From Azoarcus sp. (GTDB lineage Bacteria; Pseudomonadota; Gammaproteobacteria; Burkholderiales; Rhodocyclaceae), in assembly GCA_031285365.1 (NCBI GenBank), contig JAITWP010000014.1, positions 1 to 8,423 on the forward strand: a stretch of DNA of 8,423 nt, written 5' to 3'. The notes under the pieces were generated by a model. That model saw nothing but the letters and a program-made list of their open reading frames with translations, was not told where the DNA came from and ran no database searches. Position 1 is the stretch's first letter, and each line of letters opens with the position of its first letter. Of this stretch, positions 1 through 6,015 are shown piece after piece. The position numbers and the translations under genes were made by a program.

Positions 1-9
1 AACCCCGAC

Positions 10-1257
10 ATGGCAACAGCATCCGCCCCCGCATCCCGCTCCGCTCGCCGCCCACAGGGGGGAGCAAAGGAACATCTCTACGTCTGGGAAGGCAAGGACA
101 AGACGGGCAAGACCATTCGCGGTGAAATACGGGCGGCCAGCGACTCGGTCGTCAAGACCTCGTTGCGCCGCCAAGGCATAGTCCCTTCGAAGATCAAGAA
201 GCAGGTCATGTCCCGCGGAAGCAGGGTAACCGACAAGGACATCGCGCTTTTTACCCGCCAGTTGGCAACGATGATGAAATCGGGCGTTCCCCTGCTCCAG
301 GCGTTCGATATCGGCATCAAAGGCGCGGGAAACCCCGGCCTGTCCCGGCTGCTCAACGAAGTCCGCGGGGAAGTCGAAACCGGCTCCAGTCTGTCGCAGG
401 CGTTTTCCAAGTTCCCGGTGCATTTCGACAGGTTGTATTGCAACCTGATCGCGGCGGGAGAACAGGCCGGCATCCTGGATACCATCCTCGAACGCCTGGC
501 AACCTACAAGGAAAAAATCCTTGCGATCAAGAGCAAGATCAAGTCGGCGCTGTTCTATCCAGCCGCCGTCATCGTCGTCTCGATGGTGGTCATCTCTGTC
601 ATCATGATCTGGGTCGTTCCCACATTCAAGGAGGTTTTCGCCAACTTCGGAGCGGAACTGCCCGCACCAACACTGGTTGTCATCGGTATTTCCGATTTCT
701 TCGTCGCGTACTGGTGGATCATTTTCGGCCTGCTGATCGGCGGCATCATGGCTGCCATCGCGTTCTACAAACGATCCGTCCCCATGCAGATCGCGGTTGA
801 CCGTTTACTGCTCAAACTGCCGGTCGTGGGCGATATTGTCCGCAAGGCCACCATTGCGCGCTGGTCACGAACGCTGTCGACGATGTTCTCCGCTGGTGTG
901 CCGCTGGTCGAAGCTCTGGATTCCGTAGGCGGCGCTTCGGGCAATCATCTGTATCAGGTTGCCACGCGCAACATCCAGAACGAGGTCAGCACCGGCCTGA
1001 GCCTGAACATCTCCATGCAGAACTCTGGTATGTTCCCGACCATGGTCGTGCAGATGGTGTCCATCGGTGAAGAAGCCGGACAACTTGATCACATGCTTTC
1101 CAAAGTGGCCGATTTTTATGATCAGGAAGTCGACGACGCGGTCGCCGCCATGTCTACCCTGCTGGAACCTCTCATCATGGTTTTCCTCGGCGTAGTAATT
1201 GGCGGCCTGGTCGTAGCCATGTACTTGCCGATCTTCAAACTCGGTGCTGTTGTCTGA
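10..1257 (+). CDS. pilC: Type IV pilus inner-membrane platform protein PilC (GspF/T2SSF family)
   Basis: PilC is the polytopic inner-membrane platform of the type IV pilus machine; it couples the cytoplasmic PilB/PilT ATPases to pilin insertion and removal. The 415-aa product is close to the usual length of about 400-410. Two homologous T2SSF domains are visible, roughly residues 75-200 and 278-400, and the repeat shows in the paired motifs AAGEQAGILD (148-157) and SIGEEAGQLD (351-360). Hydrophobic membrane segments lie at about 181-203, 228-253 and 384-406. The N-terminus to about residue 20 is a low-complexity Ala/Ser/Arg stretch, followed by the typical YVWEGKDKTGK segment. The ATG at 10 is taken as the start because only nine bases precede it; no Shine-Dalgarno is visible, and an earlier start outside the window cannot be excluded. 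pilD follows directly, so the two are probably co-transcribed. Confidence 0.95.
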   Translation: MATASAPASRSARRPQGGAKEHLYVWEGKDKTGKTIRGEIRAASDSVVKTSLRRQGIVPSKIKKQVMSRGSRVTDKDIALFTRQLATMMKSGVPLLQAFDIGIKGAGNPGLSRLLNEVRGEVETGSSLSQAFSKFPVHFDRLYCNLIAAGEQAGILDTILERLATYKEKILAIKSKIKSALFYPAAVIVVSMVVISVIMIWVVPTFKEVFANFGAELPAPTLVVIGISDFFVAYWWIIFGLLIGGIMAAIAFYKRSVPMQIAVDRLLLKLPVVGDIVRKATIARWSRTLSTMFSAGVPLVEALDSVGGASGNHLYQVATRNIQNEVSTGLSLNISMQNSGMFPTMVVQMVSIGEEAGQLDHMLSKVADFYDQEVDDAVAAMSTLLEPLIMVFLGVVIGGLVVAMYLPIFKLGAVV

Positions 1258-1261
1258 CTAC

Positions 1262-2143
1262 ATGGTCACTTTCCTCGATCCATCCATACTCATTCCGCTT
1301 GTTGCATTGCTCGGCCTTTTCATCGGCAGTTTTCTCAACGTCGTCATCGTTCGCCTGCCCGTGATGATGGAGCGCGAATGGCAGGCGGAGATGGCCGAAT
1401 TTCATGCTGAAGCCAATGGTGGCGGTAGCAGCGATGTCAGGGGCGAACGGTTCAACCTCATCGCGCCACGCTCGCGTTGCCCGCATTGTGAACACGCGAT
1501 TTCGGTGCTGGAAAACATCCCACTCGTGAGTTACCTGTTCCTGCGTGGGCGCTGCCGTCATTGCAAGGCAGCCATCAGCGTCCGCTATCCACTGGTGGAA
1601 CTGCTGACGGCAATGCTCTCCGCCTGCGTGGCGTGGCGCTTCGGCTTCAGCCTGATGACGGTGGGGGCGCTGTTGATTTTCGTCTGGATCACGATCGCAC
1701 TGGCCTTCATCGACTTCGACACCCGCCTGTTGCCTGACAGCCTGACCCTGCCTCTGCTGTGGATGGGCCTGATCTTCAATCTGCTCACGGGCAATGTCTC
1801 TCTCGAAGATGCCGTTATCGGGGCCGTGGCCGGATACCTTTTCCTGTGGTCGGTGTATTGGCTGTTCAAGCTCGCCACCGGCAAGGAAGGCATGGGACAT
1901 GGAGATTTCAAGCTGCTTGCGGCCATCGGCGCGTGGCTGGGCTGGCAAATGCTGCCACTGGTTGTGGTGTTGGCATCTGTCACCGGCGCGCTTTTTGGGA
2001 TCAGTCTGGTCGCGCTCAAACTCCACCGACGTAACACGCCGATGCCTTTTGGGCCTTTCCTCGCCGTCGCGGGGCTGCTCGCCCTGTTTCAGGGCGAAAC
2101 GCTGAACACACTCCTGCCCATTTTCTCCACGGCCCTCCCTTGA
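1262..2143 (+). CDS. pilD: Prepilin leader peptidase/N-methyltransferase PilD
   Basis: PilD is the membrane aspartyl protease that removes the leader of type IV prepilins (and type II secretion pseudopilins) and N-methylates the new first residue. From the ATG at 1262 it is 293 aa. The N-terminal membrane segment GLFIGSFLNVVIVRLP (18-33) is characteristic. The cytoplasmic loop keeps the zinc-binding tetracysteine: Cys73/Cys76 in RCPHCEH and Cys98/Cys101 in RCRHCKA. The catalytic aspartates are in FIDFDTRLLPD (Asp151 or Asp153) and in the GHGDFK motif (Asp215), matching the TFPP family. Several further membrane helices follow. A GTG at 1244 would add six residues (MLLSDY) and overlap pilC. I prefer the ATG because the downstream sequence begins like other PilD proteins. 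Neither start has a clear ribosome-binding site, so translation is probably coupled to pilC. coaE, which often follows pilD, is absent. Confidence 0.94.
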   Translation: MVTFLDPSILIPLVALLGLFIGSFLNVVIVRLPVMMEREWQAEMAEFHAEANGGGSSDVRGERFNLIAPRSRCPHCEHAISVLENIPLVSYLFLRGRCRHCKAAISVRYPLVELLTAMLSACVAWRFGFSLMTVGALLIFVWITIALAFIDFDTRLLPDSLTLPLLWMGLIFNLLTGNVSLEDAVIGAVAGYLFLWSVYWLFKLATGKEGMGHGDFKLLAAIGAWLGWQMLPLVVVLASVTGALFGISLVALKLHRRNTPMPFGPFLAVAGLLALFQGETLNTLLPIFSTALP

Positions 2144-2151
2144 ACACCGCG

Positions 2152-2265
2152 CGTGCCCGCGCAACCACCCCGGCCCTTCGGGCCACCCCTCCATAGAGGG
2201 GAATTAACCCCAGTCCTTCGGGGTGCCCACGGAGGGGAATTTTCAGCTTTCTTCGCGCGGGCACG
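2152..2265. repeat. Intergenic repeat element bounded by an 11-bp inverted repeat
   Basis: CGTGCCCGCGC at 2152-2162 and its exact complement GCGCGGGCACG at 2255-2265 bracket a hairpin-rich core between pilD and the FmdB-family gene. In RNA the arms could close a multibranched structure; in DNA they resemble the ends of a small non-autonomous element. No coding capacity beyond junk-like frames is seen. I infer a small dispersed intergenic element; whether the arms belong to it or are coincidental in G/C-rich DNA is not settled. Confidence 0.5.
2168..2241. repeat. Two tandem copies of a 36-38 bp palindromic repeat unit
   Basis: Unit 1 (2168-2205) and unit 2 (2206-2241) share the order CCCC, then CCTTCGGG-like, then a C-rich block, then GGAGGGGAATT or GAGGGGAATT. 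Unit 1 folds into two hairpins: GGCCC-TTC-GGGCC (2172-2184) and CCCCTC-CATA-GAGGGG (2186-2201). Unit 2 keeps CCCC...CCTTCGGGG (2208-2223) and ends GGAGGGGAATTTT, but its second stem has decayed. From memory, repeats of this type (CCCCTCC...GGAGGGG next to a CCTTCGGG-like stem) occur scattered in many proteobacterial genomes. The T-run after unit 2 could also help terminate pilD transcription. Confidence 0.65.
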
Positions 2266-2304
2266 TTACGCTAAACTTACGGGTTCAGCTTCAAGGAGAT
2301 CTTC

Positions 2305-2565
2305 ATGCCGATCTATGAATACCGCTGCGAACATTGCGGGTTCCAAAAAGAGCACCTTCAGAAAATGAACGATGCCGTGCTCACCGTTTGCCCGTCCTGC
2401 AACAATGACCGTTACGTCCGGCAACTCTCGGTCGCAGGCTTCCAACTCAAGGGAAGCGGCTGGTACGCCACCGATTTCAAGTGCCCCGCGAGTAGCGGCA
2501 AGAACGAAGACGCCCCGGCGACGGCCCTGCCCTGCGGCGGTAGCTGCGCCTGTCATTCGTCCTGA
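2305..2565 (+). CDS. FmdB-family zinc-ribbon protein
   Basis: This is a small (86 aa) protein of the FmdB/CxxC putative regulatory family. The N-terminus MPIYEYRCEHCG is the family signature, and two CxxC pairs (Cys8/Cys11 and Cys29/Cys32) form a predicted zinc ribbon, followed by the conserved segment GSGWYATDFK (50-59). The name comes from a proposed regulator of formamidase expression in Methylophilus; a general function is not established. The C-terminus is unusual in adding Cys60 and a CGGSCACH tail (77-84). A good Shine-Dalgarno, AAGGAG at about 2293-2298, sits in front of the ATG. A weak -10-like TAAACT (2272-2277) lies upstream without a convincing -35. The DUF502 gene and aspS follow closely, an order I recall from other betaproteobacteria, so the three probably form one operon. 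Confidence 0.9.
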   Translation: MPIYEYRCEHCGFQKEHLQKMNDAVLTVCPSCNNDRYVRQLSVAGFQLKGSGWYATDFKCPASSGKNEDAPATALPCGGSCACHSS

Positions 2566-2588
2566 TTTCCTGCACAGGATTTCCCTGC

Positions 2589-3215
2589 GTGAAGAAGTAT
2601 TTCATCACCGGCCTCCTGATCTGGATACCCCTGTCCTTCACCGTCATGGTGTTGGCGTGGGTCGTCAACACGCTGGACGGCTGGATCATGCCCTGGCTGC
2701 CACAGAGCCTGCATCCGAAAAACATCCTCGGCTTCAACATCCCCGGACTGGGCGTGCTGGTGGGCATTTCCATTCTGTTCGCCACCGGTGTCATCGGCGC
2801 GAATGTGCTCGGACAAAGAATCGTGCGATCCTGGGAGGCGCTGCTGGGTCGCATCCCGGTGGTCAAACCCCTCTACCACGGCGTCAAACAGGTCGCCGAC
2901 ACACTTTTTTCCGACACCGGCAAGGCTTTCAGCAAGGCACTGCTGGTGCAATACCCGCGCAAGGGTCTCTGGACGATTGGTTTTCTGACGGGAACCCCCA
3001 GTGACGATATTGCCCAACTGCTTGGCAGCAATTACATCAGTATCTATGTCCCCACCACGCCCAATCCGACTTCCGGGTTCTTCCTGATGCTGCCCTCGGA
3101 GGATGTCATCGAACTCGACATGAGTGTCGATGAGGCGCTCAAGTACATCATCTCGATGGGAGTGGTTGCGCCCCCATCACGTGCACCGGAAACCAGTCTT
3201 CTCAAACTCGATTGA
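2589..3215 (+). CDS. DUF502 family membrane protein
   Basis: This is a 208-aa protein of the DUF502 family, which has no established biochemical role in bacteria. Two hydrophobic helices are evident near the N-terminus (about 4-26 and 53-77), with the rest of the chain probably soluble. Family-typical segments are IPVVKPLYHGVKQV (89-102), the GFLTG stretch (131-135) and VPTTPNPTSGFF (154-165). The start is a GTG at 2589, 23 nt after the FmdB-family stop; an in-frame ATG at about 2646 would cut into the first membrane helix, so GTG is preferred. The ribosome-binding site is weak (CAGGA at about 2574-2578). The aspS start lies 18 nt downstream. Membership is confident from the motifs; function is unknown. 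Confidence 0.9.
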   Translation: MKKYFITGLLIWIPLSFTVMVLAWVVNTLDGWIMPWLPQSLHPKNILGFNIPGLGVLVGISILFATGVIGANVLGQRIVRSWEALLGRIPVVKPLYHGVKQVADTLFSDTGKAFSKALLVQYPRKGLWTIGFLTGTPSDDIAQLLGSNYISIYVPTTPNPTSGFFLMLPSEDVIELDMSVDEALKYIISMGVVAPPSRAPETSLLKLD

Positions 3216-3233
3216 GCCTTTGGAATTTTTTTC

Positions 3234-5024
3234 ATGCGAACTCACTATTGCGGCCAGGTTACGACCGCCCATCTCGACCAGACTGTCACGCTTTGTGGCT
3301 GGGTTCACCGCCGCCGCGATCACGGCGGGGTCATCTTCATCGACCTTCGGGACATTGCGGGGCTGGCACAGATCGTGTGTGACCCGGATCGCCCGGACAT
3401 GTTCAAGGCTGCCGAGTCGATTCGCAACGAGTACTGCCTGAAACTCACAGGCAAAGTGCGTCGCCGCCCGGCGGGCACGGAAAACGCGAATCTTGCCTCC
3501 GGCGAAATCGAAGTGCTGTGCCACGACATCGAGATTCTCAACACCTCGTTGCCGACGCCTTTCCAGCTCGACGACGACAATCTCTCCGAAACGGTGCGCC
3601 TGACCCACCGGGTCATCGACCTGCGCCGCCCCCGGATGCAGAACAACATGATGCTGCGCTACAAGGCCGCGATGGCTTTTCGCCGCTTCCTCGACTCCCA
3701 CGGCTTCATCGACATCGAAACGCCGATGCTCACGAAAAGTACGCCCGAAGGCGCGCGCGATTATCTGGTTCCCTCCCGCGTTCACGCCGGGGAGTTTTTC
3801 GCCCTGCCGCAGTCGCCACAGTTGTTCAAGCAACTTTTGATGATCTCGGGGTTCGATCGTTACTATCAGATTACGAAGTGCTTCCGCGACGAAGACCTGC
3901 GCGCCGACCGCCAGCCCGAATTCACCCAGGTCGATATCGAAACGTCGTTCATGGACGTGGACGGCGTCACCAACCTGATGGAAGAGATGGTTCGCTTCGT
4001 CTTCAAAGAAACGCTTGCAGTCGAGTTGCCCAACCCCTTCCCACGCATGACCTACGCAGAGGCGATGAACCGCTACGGCTCCGACAAGCCCGACCTGCGG
4101 GTGACGCTCGAACTCACCGAAATCACCGACATCGTCAAGGATGTCGCCTTCAAGGTATTTTCCGGCGCGGCCAATTCCGGTGGCCGGGTCGCGGCCCTGC
4201 TCGTGCCGGGAGGCGCGGGCCTCTCGCGCGGCGAAATCGACGAATACACCCGTTTCGTCGGCATCTATGGCGCAAAGGGTTTGGCCTATATCAAGGTCAA
4301 TGACGCAAGCCAGGCCAATGAGCAGGGATTGCAATCGCCCATCGTCAAGAATCTGCACGAAACGGCATTACGTGCGATTCTCGAACGCACCGGGGCCAAA
4401 TCGGGCGACCTCATTTTCTTTGGGGCCGACAATACAAAAATTGTGAATGATGCCCTCGGTTCACTCCGAATCAAACTCGGACATGAAAAGGGATACCTTT
4501 CCGGCGCACCCTGGTGTCCCGTGTGGATCGTCGATTTCCCGATGTTTGAATACGACGAGGACGATAAACGCTGGGTGGCCTGCCACCATCCTTTCACCAG
4601 CCCCAGGGATGAACATATCGAGCTTCTGAAAAGCAATCCCGGCAAATGCCTCGCCAAGGCTTATGATCTGGCACTCAATGGCTGGGAAATCGGCGGCGGT
4701 TCGATCCGTATCCATCGCGCCGATATGCAGGAAACCGTATTTGAGGCGCTCAATATTGGAGCCGAAGAGCAACGGGTCAAGTTCGGTTTTTTGCTCGATG
4801 CCCTCAAATTCGGCGCGCCGCCGCACGGCGGGCTGGCTTTCGGGCTGGATCGCGTGGTAACGCTGATGGCCGGGGCGGAGTCTATCCGCGACGTTATCGC
4901 CTTCCCCAAGACACAGCGCGCGCAATGCCTGCTGACCAACGCTCCTGGCGCGGTCGACGAAAAACAGCTTCGGGAGCTGCATATCCGCTTGCGCCGACCC
5001 ACGCCTGAGGTTGATGCAAGCTGA
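3234..5024 (+). CDS. aspS: Aspartyl-tRNA synthetase, bacterial type, probably non-discriminating (Asp/Asn)
   Basis: AspRS is a class IIb synthetase that attaches aspartate to tRNA-Asp in the cytoplasm. The 596-aa length fits the bacterial form. It has an N-terminal OB-fold anticodon-binding domain (about 1-110, with GWVHRRRDHGG), class II motif 1 near FLDSHGFIDIETP (152-164), motif 2 starting FRDED (217-221) followed by RQPEFTQVDIE, a GAD-type insertion at roughly 290-420, and motif 3 GLAFGLDR (533-540). His30 (in RRDHGG) and Gly81 (in RRPAG) occupy the positions that, as I recall, correspond to His31 and Gly82 of the non-discriminating Pseudomonas aeruginosa enzyme; E. coli has Leu at the first. 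If so, this enzyme also makes Asp-tRNA-Asn for amidation by GatCAB. The start ATG has a weak TGGAA (3221-3225) eight bases upstream. Transcription ends at the hairpin at 5071-5107. Confidence 0.97.
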   Translation: MRTHYCGQVTTAHLDQTVTLCGWVHRRRDHGGVIFIDLRDIAGLAQIVCDPDRPDMFKAAESIRNEYCLKLTGKVRRRPAGTENANLASGEIEVLCHDIEILNTSLPTPFQLDDDNLSETVRLTHRVIDLRRPRMQNNMMLRYKAAMAFRRFLDSHGFIDIETPMLTKSTPEGARDYLVPSRVHAGEFFALPQSPQLFKQLLMISGFDRYYQITKCFRDEDLRADRQPEFTQVDIETSFMDVDGVTNLMEEMVRFVFKETLAVELPNPFPRMTYAEAMNRYGSDKPDLRVTLELTEITDIVKDVAFKVFSGAANSGGRVAALLVPGGAGLSRGEIDEYTRFVGIYGAKGLAYIKVNDASQANEQGLQSPIVKNLHETALRAILERTGAKSGDLIFFGADNTKIVNDALGSLRIKLGHEKGYLSGAPWCPVWIVDFPMFEYDEDDKRWVACHHPFTSPRDEHIELLKSNPGKCLAKAYDLALNGWEIGGGSIRIHRADMQETVFEALNIGAEEQRVKFGFLLDALKFGAPPHGGLAFGLDRVVTLMAGAESIRDVIAFPKTQRAQCLLTNAPGAVDEKQLRELHIRLRRPTPEVDAS

Positions 5025-5070
5025 CCCATCCCCCTTATCCGGGGCAACGCCAACACGAAAATCAGGACGC

Positions 5071-5107
5071 AAAAGAGCCGGGCGCAGAGTTAATGCGCCC
5101 GTCTTTT
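5071..5107. terminator. Bidirectional intrinsic terminator between aspS and the cold-shock gene
   Basis: GGGCGCA (5080-5086) pairs perfectly with TGCGCCC (5094-5100) around a 7-nt loop, and C5079-G5101 extends the stem. AAAAG on the left (5071-5075) complements CTTTT on the right (5103-5107), so a T-run follows the stem on both strands. It lies 46 nt after the aspS stop and 12 nt beyond the cold-shock stop on the other strand, serving both convergent genes. Confidence 0.82.
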
Positions 5108-5119
5108 GGCTTGCTGTTA

Positions 5120-5326
5120 TCAGGCAGGGCGCTGAATATTGGAAGCTTGCTTCCCTTTAGGCCCTTGCGTGATTTCGAAGGAAACTTTTTCGCCTTCCTT
5201 CAAGGTCTTGAAACCGCCCATGGTGATAGCGGAAAAATGCGCGAACAGGTCTTCGCTTCCATCATCGGGAGTAATGAACCCAAAACCCTTGGAATCGTTG
5301 AACCATTTAACAGTACCAGTTGCCAT
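5120..5326 (-). CDS. Cold-shock domain protein (CspA/CspD family)
   Basis: This 68-aa single cold-shock domain protein binds single-stranded RNA/DNA and acts as an RNA chaperone or regulator in the cytoplasm. It has RNP1 KGFGFI (13-18), RNP2-like LFAHFSAI (27-34), the aromatic patch Trp8, Phe9, Phe15, Phe17, Phe28, His30 and Phe31, and ends QGPKGKQASNI. The EDLFAH and QGPKG segments, with the location divergent from clpS-clpA, recall E. coli CspD; the TPDDGS and HFSAI segments are more CspA/CspE-like. I therefore give no specific symbol. AAGGAT (5335-5340) is the ribosome-binding site, 8 nt from the ATG. A long leader with a consensus -35 promoter upstream fits post-transcriptional cold-shock control. 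It converges on aspS and shares its terminator. Confidence 0.96.
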   Translation of the reverse strand: MATGTVKWFNDSKGFGFITPDDGSEDLFAHFSAITMGGFKTLKEGEKVSFEITQGPKGKQASNIQRPA

Positions 5327-5383
5327 TTACCTTAATCCTTCATCCTTCAAAGTGACACAAACCCCTCGGTTAGCGTATTTCAT
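5327..5383 (-). other. Possible upstream ORF in the cold-shock gene leader
   Basis: Reading the minus strand, an ATG at 5383-5381 opens a frame of 18 codons (MKYANRGVCVTLKDEGLR) ending in TAA at 5329-5327, directly adjacent to the cold-shock ATG (TAAATG). No strong Shine-Dalgarno precedes it. It could couple translation or keep the leader open, but may be chance. A three-codon frame (ATG AAG GAT TAA) also lies within the ribosome-binding region. Confidence 0.25.
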
Positions 5384-5464
5384 CAAACACTACTGGATTC
5401 TCTGCCCGTACAATTTCGCCAGAAAAAGCACCCATTAGCCGAATGCGACCCACGCGTACTCTGC

Positions 5465-5494
5465 ATTTTCACGCAATTTTTTTCGCAATGTCAA
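5465..5494 (-). promoter_or_regulatory. Putative sigma-70 promoter of the cold-shock gene
   Basis: On the minus strand a perfect -35 hexamer TTGACA (5494-5489) is followed after 18 bp by GAAAAT (5470-5465), a 4/6 match to the -10 consensus. Transcription would start near 5458, giving a leader of about 130 nt, a length similar to known cspA-type leaders. The spacing and -10 are imperfect, but the -35 match and the position are good. Confidence 0.5.
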
Positions 5495-5508
5495 CGGTTT
5501 TCTGATTA

Positions 5509-5522
5509 TTGATATATATCAA
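5509..5522. promoter_or_regulatory. FNR/Anr-type binding site (perfect palindrome)
   Basis: TTGATATATATCAA is a perfect 14-bp palindrome and matches the FNR/Anr/Dnr consensus TTGAT-N4-ATCAA at all ten specified positions. Its centre (5515.5) lies about 57 bp upstream of the inferred cold-shock start at about 5458, near the classical class I activator spacing of -61.5. It is also about 82 bp upstream of a candidate clpS start. The site is in the divergent spacer, so it could serve either gene. Function is inferred from the motif only. Confidence 0.6.
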
Positions 5523-5582
5523 CATTTTGCTCGTAACATTACACACAGGCACAAACATCTTTGCATGTGCCTGCTGCCAGTC

Positions 5583-5591
5583 TGGCATACT
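5583..5591 (+). promoter_or_regulatory. Candidate extended -10 promoter for clpS-clpA
   Basis: TGG-CATACT (5583-5591) fits an extended -10 element with a 4/6 hexamer. TTGCAT at 5561-5566 could serve as a -35, though the 19-bp spacing is long. The start would be near 5598, leaving a leader of about 100 nt before clpS. It is weak and competes with the TAGAAT at 5685-5690. Confidence 0.25.
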
Positions 5592-5684
5592 CGATACGGA
5601 AATAAGCTTGAGAAAAAATTCTCTTCCCTCTTGAAGGTAACGATCGCCCGGCCTTGCTTCCACCCAATAGCGGCCCTGTTCGAT

Positions 5685-5690
5685 TAGAAT
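5685..5690 (+). promoter_or_regulatory. -10-like hexamer immediately before clpS (possible leaderless start)
   Basis: TAGAAT is a 5/6 match to the -10 consensus, and its downstream edge is 7 nt before the clpS ATG at 5698. Transcription from it would begin at or next to the start codon. No recognisable -35 lies 16-18 bp upstream. The lack of any Shine-Dalgarno before clpS is consistent with a leaderless mRNA but does not prove it. Confidence 0.3.
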
Positions 5691-5697
5691 GATTCGC

Positions 5698-6015
5698 ATG
5701 GCAACAACAACTCGGAAACAAGACGGAACCACCCTGGAAGCCCAGCGCACAGGTGTCCGCCGTCCCCCGCTCTACAGGGTGCTCCTGCTCAACGACGACT
5801 TCACCCCGATGGATTTCGTCGTGGTCGTCCTGCAAAAATATTTCGATATGGATCGTGAACGTGCAACGCAGATCATGCTCCAGGTTCATAGGGAAGGCAT
5901 GGGAATGTGTGGCGTCTTTACAAAAGATGTTGCCTCAACCAAGGTCGAACAGGTCGTATCCTACGCACGCCAGCACCAACATCCGCTAGCATGCGTGATG
6001 GAGGAGAACGAATGA
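5698..6015 (+). CDS. clpS: ATP-dependent Clp protease adaptor ClpS
   Basis: ClpS is the N-recognin of the bacterial N-degron pathway: it binds proteins with destabilising N-terminal residues and delivers them to ClpA for degradation by ClpAP. The 105-aa product keeps the substrate pocket: Asn32, Asp33 and Asp34 in LLLNDDFTPMDFV, gate-like Met38, and His64 in QVHREG, equivalent to Asn34, Asp35, Asp36, Met40 and His66 of the E. coli protein. The C-terminal CGVFTKDVASTKVEQV segment is typical. An N-terminal extension of about 25 residues precedes the fold, as expected, since the flexible tail acts in ClpA engagement. Start choice: ATG at 5698 gives MATTTRKQDG; ATG at 5689 would add MIR. Neither has a Shine-Dalgarno. 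The stop overlaps the clpA ATG (ATGA), indicating translational coupling. Confidence 0.96.
   Translation: MATTTRKQDGTTLEAQRTGVRRPPLYRVLLLNDDFTPMDFVVVVLQKYFDMDRERATQIMLQVHREGMGMCGVFTKDVASTKVEQVVSYARQHQHPLACVMEENE

Larger units (their letters stand above)
5327..5697. other. Divergent regulatory spacer between the cold-shock gene and clpS
   Basis: This gene-free stretch of 371 bp is more A/T-rich than its surroundings. From left to right it holds the untranslated leader of the minus-strand cold-shock gene (about 5327-5458), its promoter (5465-5494), an FNR-type palindrome (5509-5522), and about 175 bp of clpS upstream DNA. The clpS side has an extended -10 candidate, a small inverted repeat GAGAA-AAAA-TTCTC (5610-5623), and a -10-like hexamer just before clpS. 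No convincing protein gene or tRNA is seen in it. Confidence 0.7.

Noticed and set aside
1235..2194. A 319-codon open frame on the minus strand opposite pilD
   Set aside because: The product is rich in Gln, Arg and His with no domain, and lies opposite a clear PilD with all catalytic residues.
2153..2368. A 71-codon plus-strand frame through the intergenic repeat
   Set aside because: Its Pro/Arg/Gly-rich product is the translation of the hairpin repeat and runs into the FmdB-family gene.
2372..3004. A 210-codon plus-strand frame across the FmdB-family and DUF502 genes
   Set aside because: It spans two well-supported genes in another frame, and its Arg/Pro/His-rich product has no recognisable fold.
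3177..4358. A 393-codon open frame on the minus strand opposite aspS
   Set aside because: It is a shadow of aspS with no family signature and no ribosome-binding site of note.
5610..5623. Inverted repeat GAGAA-AAAA-TTCTC upstream of clpS
   Set aside because: It is short, A/T-rich and matches no operator I recognise, so I do not call it a regulatory site.
5469..5750. A minus-strand frame of 93 codons in the csp-clpS spacer
   Set aside because: It overlaps the clpS start, the inferred cold-shock promoter and the FNR box, and shows no motif or good ribosome-binding site.
5907..6011. N-terminal extension of ClpA from a GTG at 5907
   Set aside because: The extra residues are a shadow of clpS; the ATG at 6012 has a strong GGAGG and gives the standard ClpA N-terminus.
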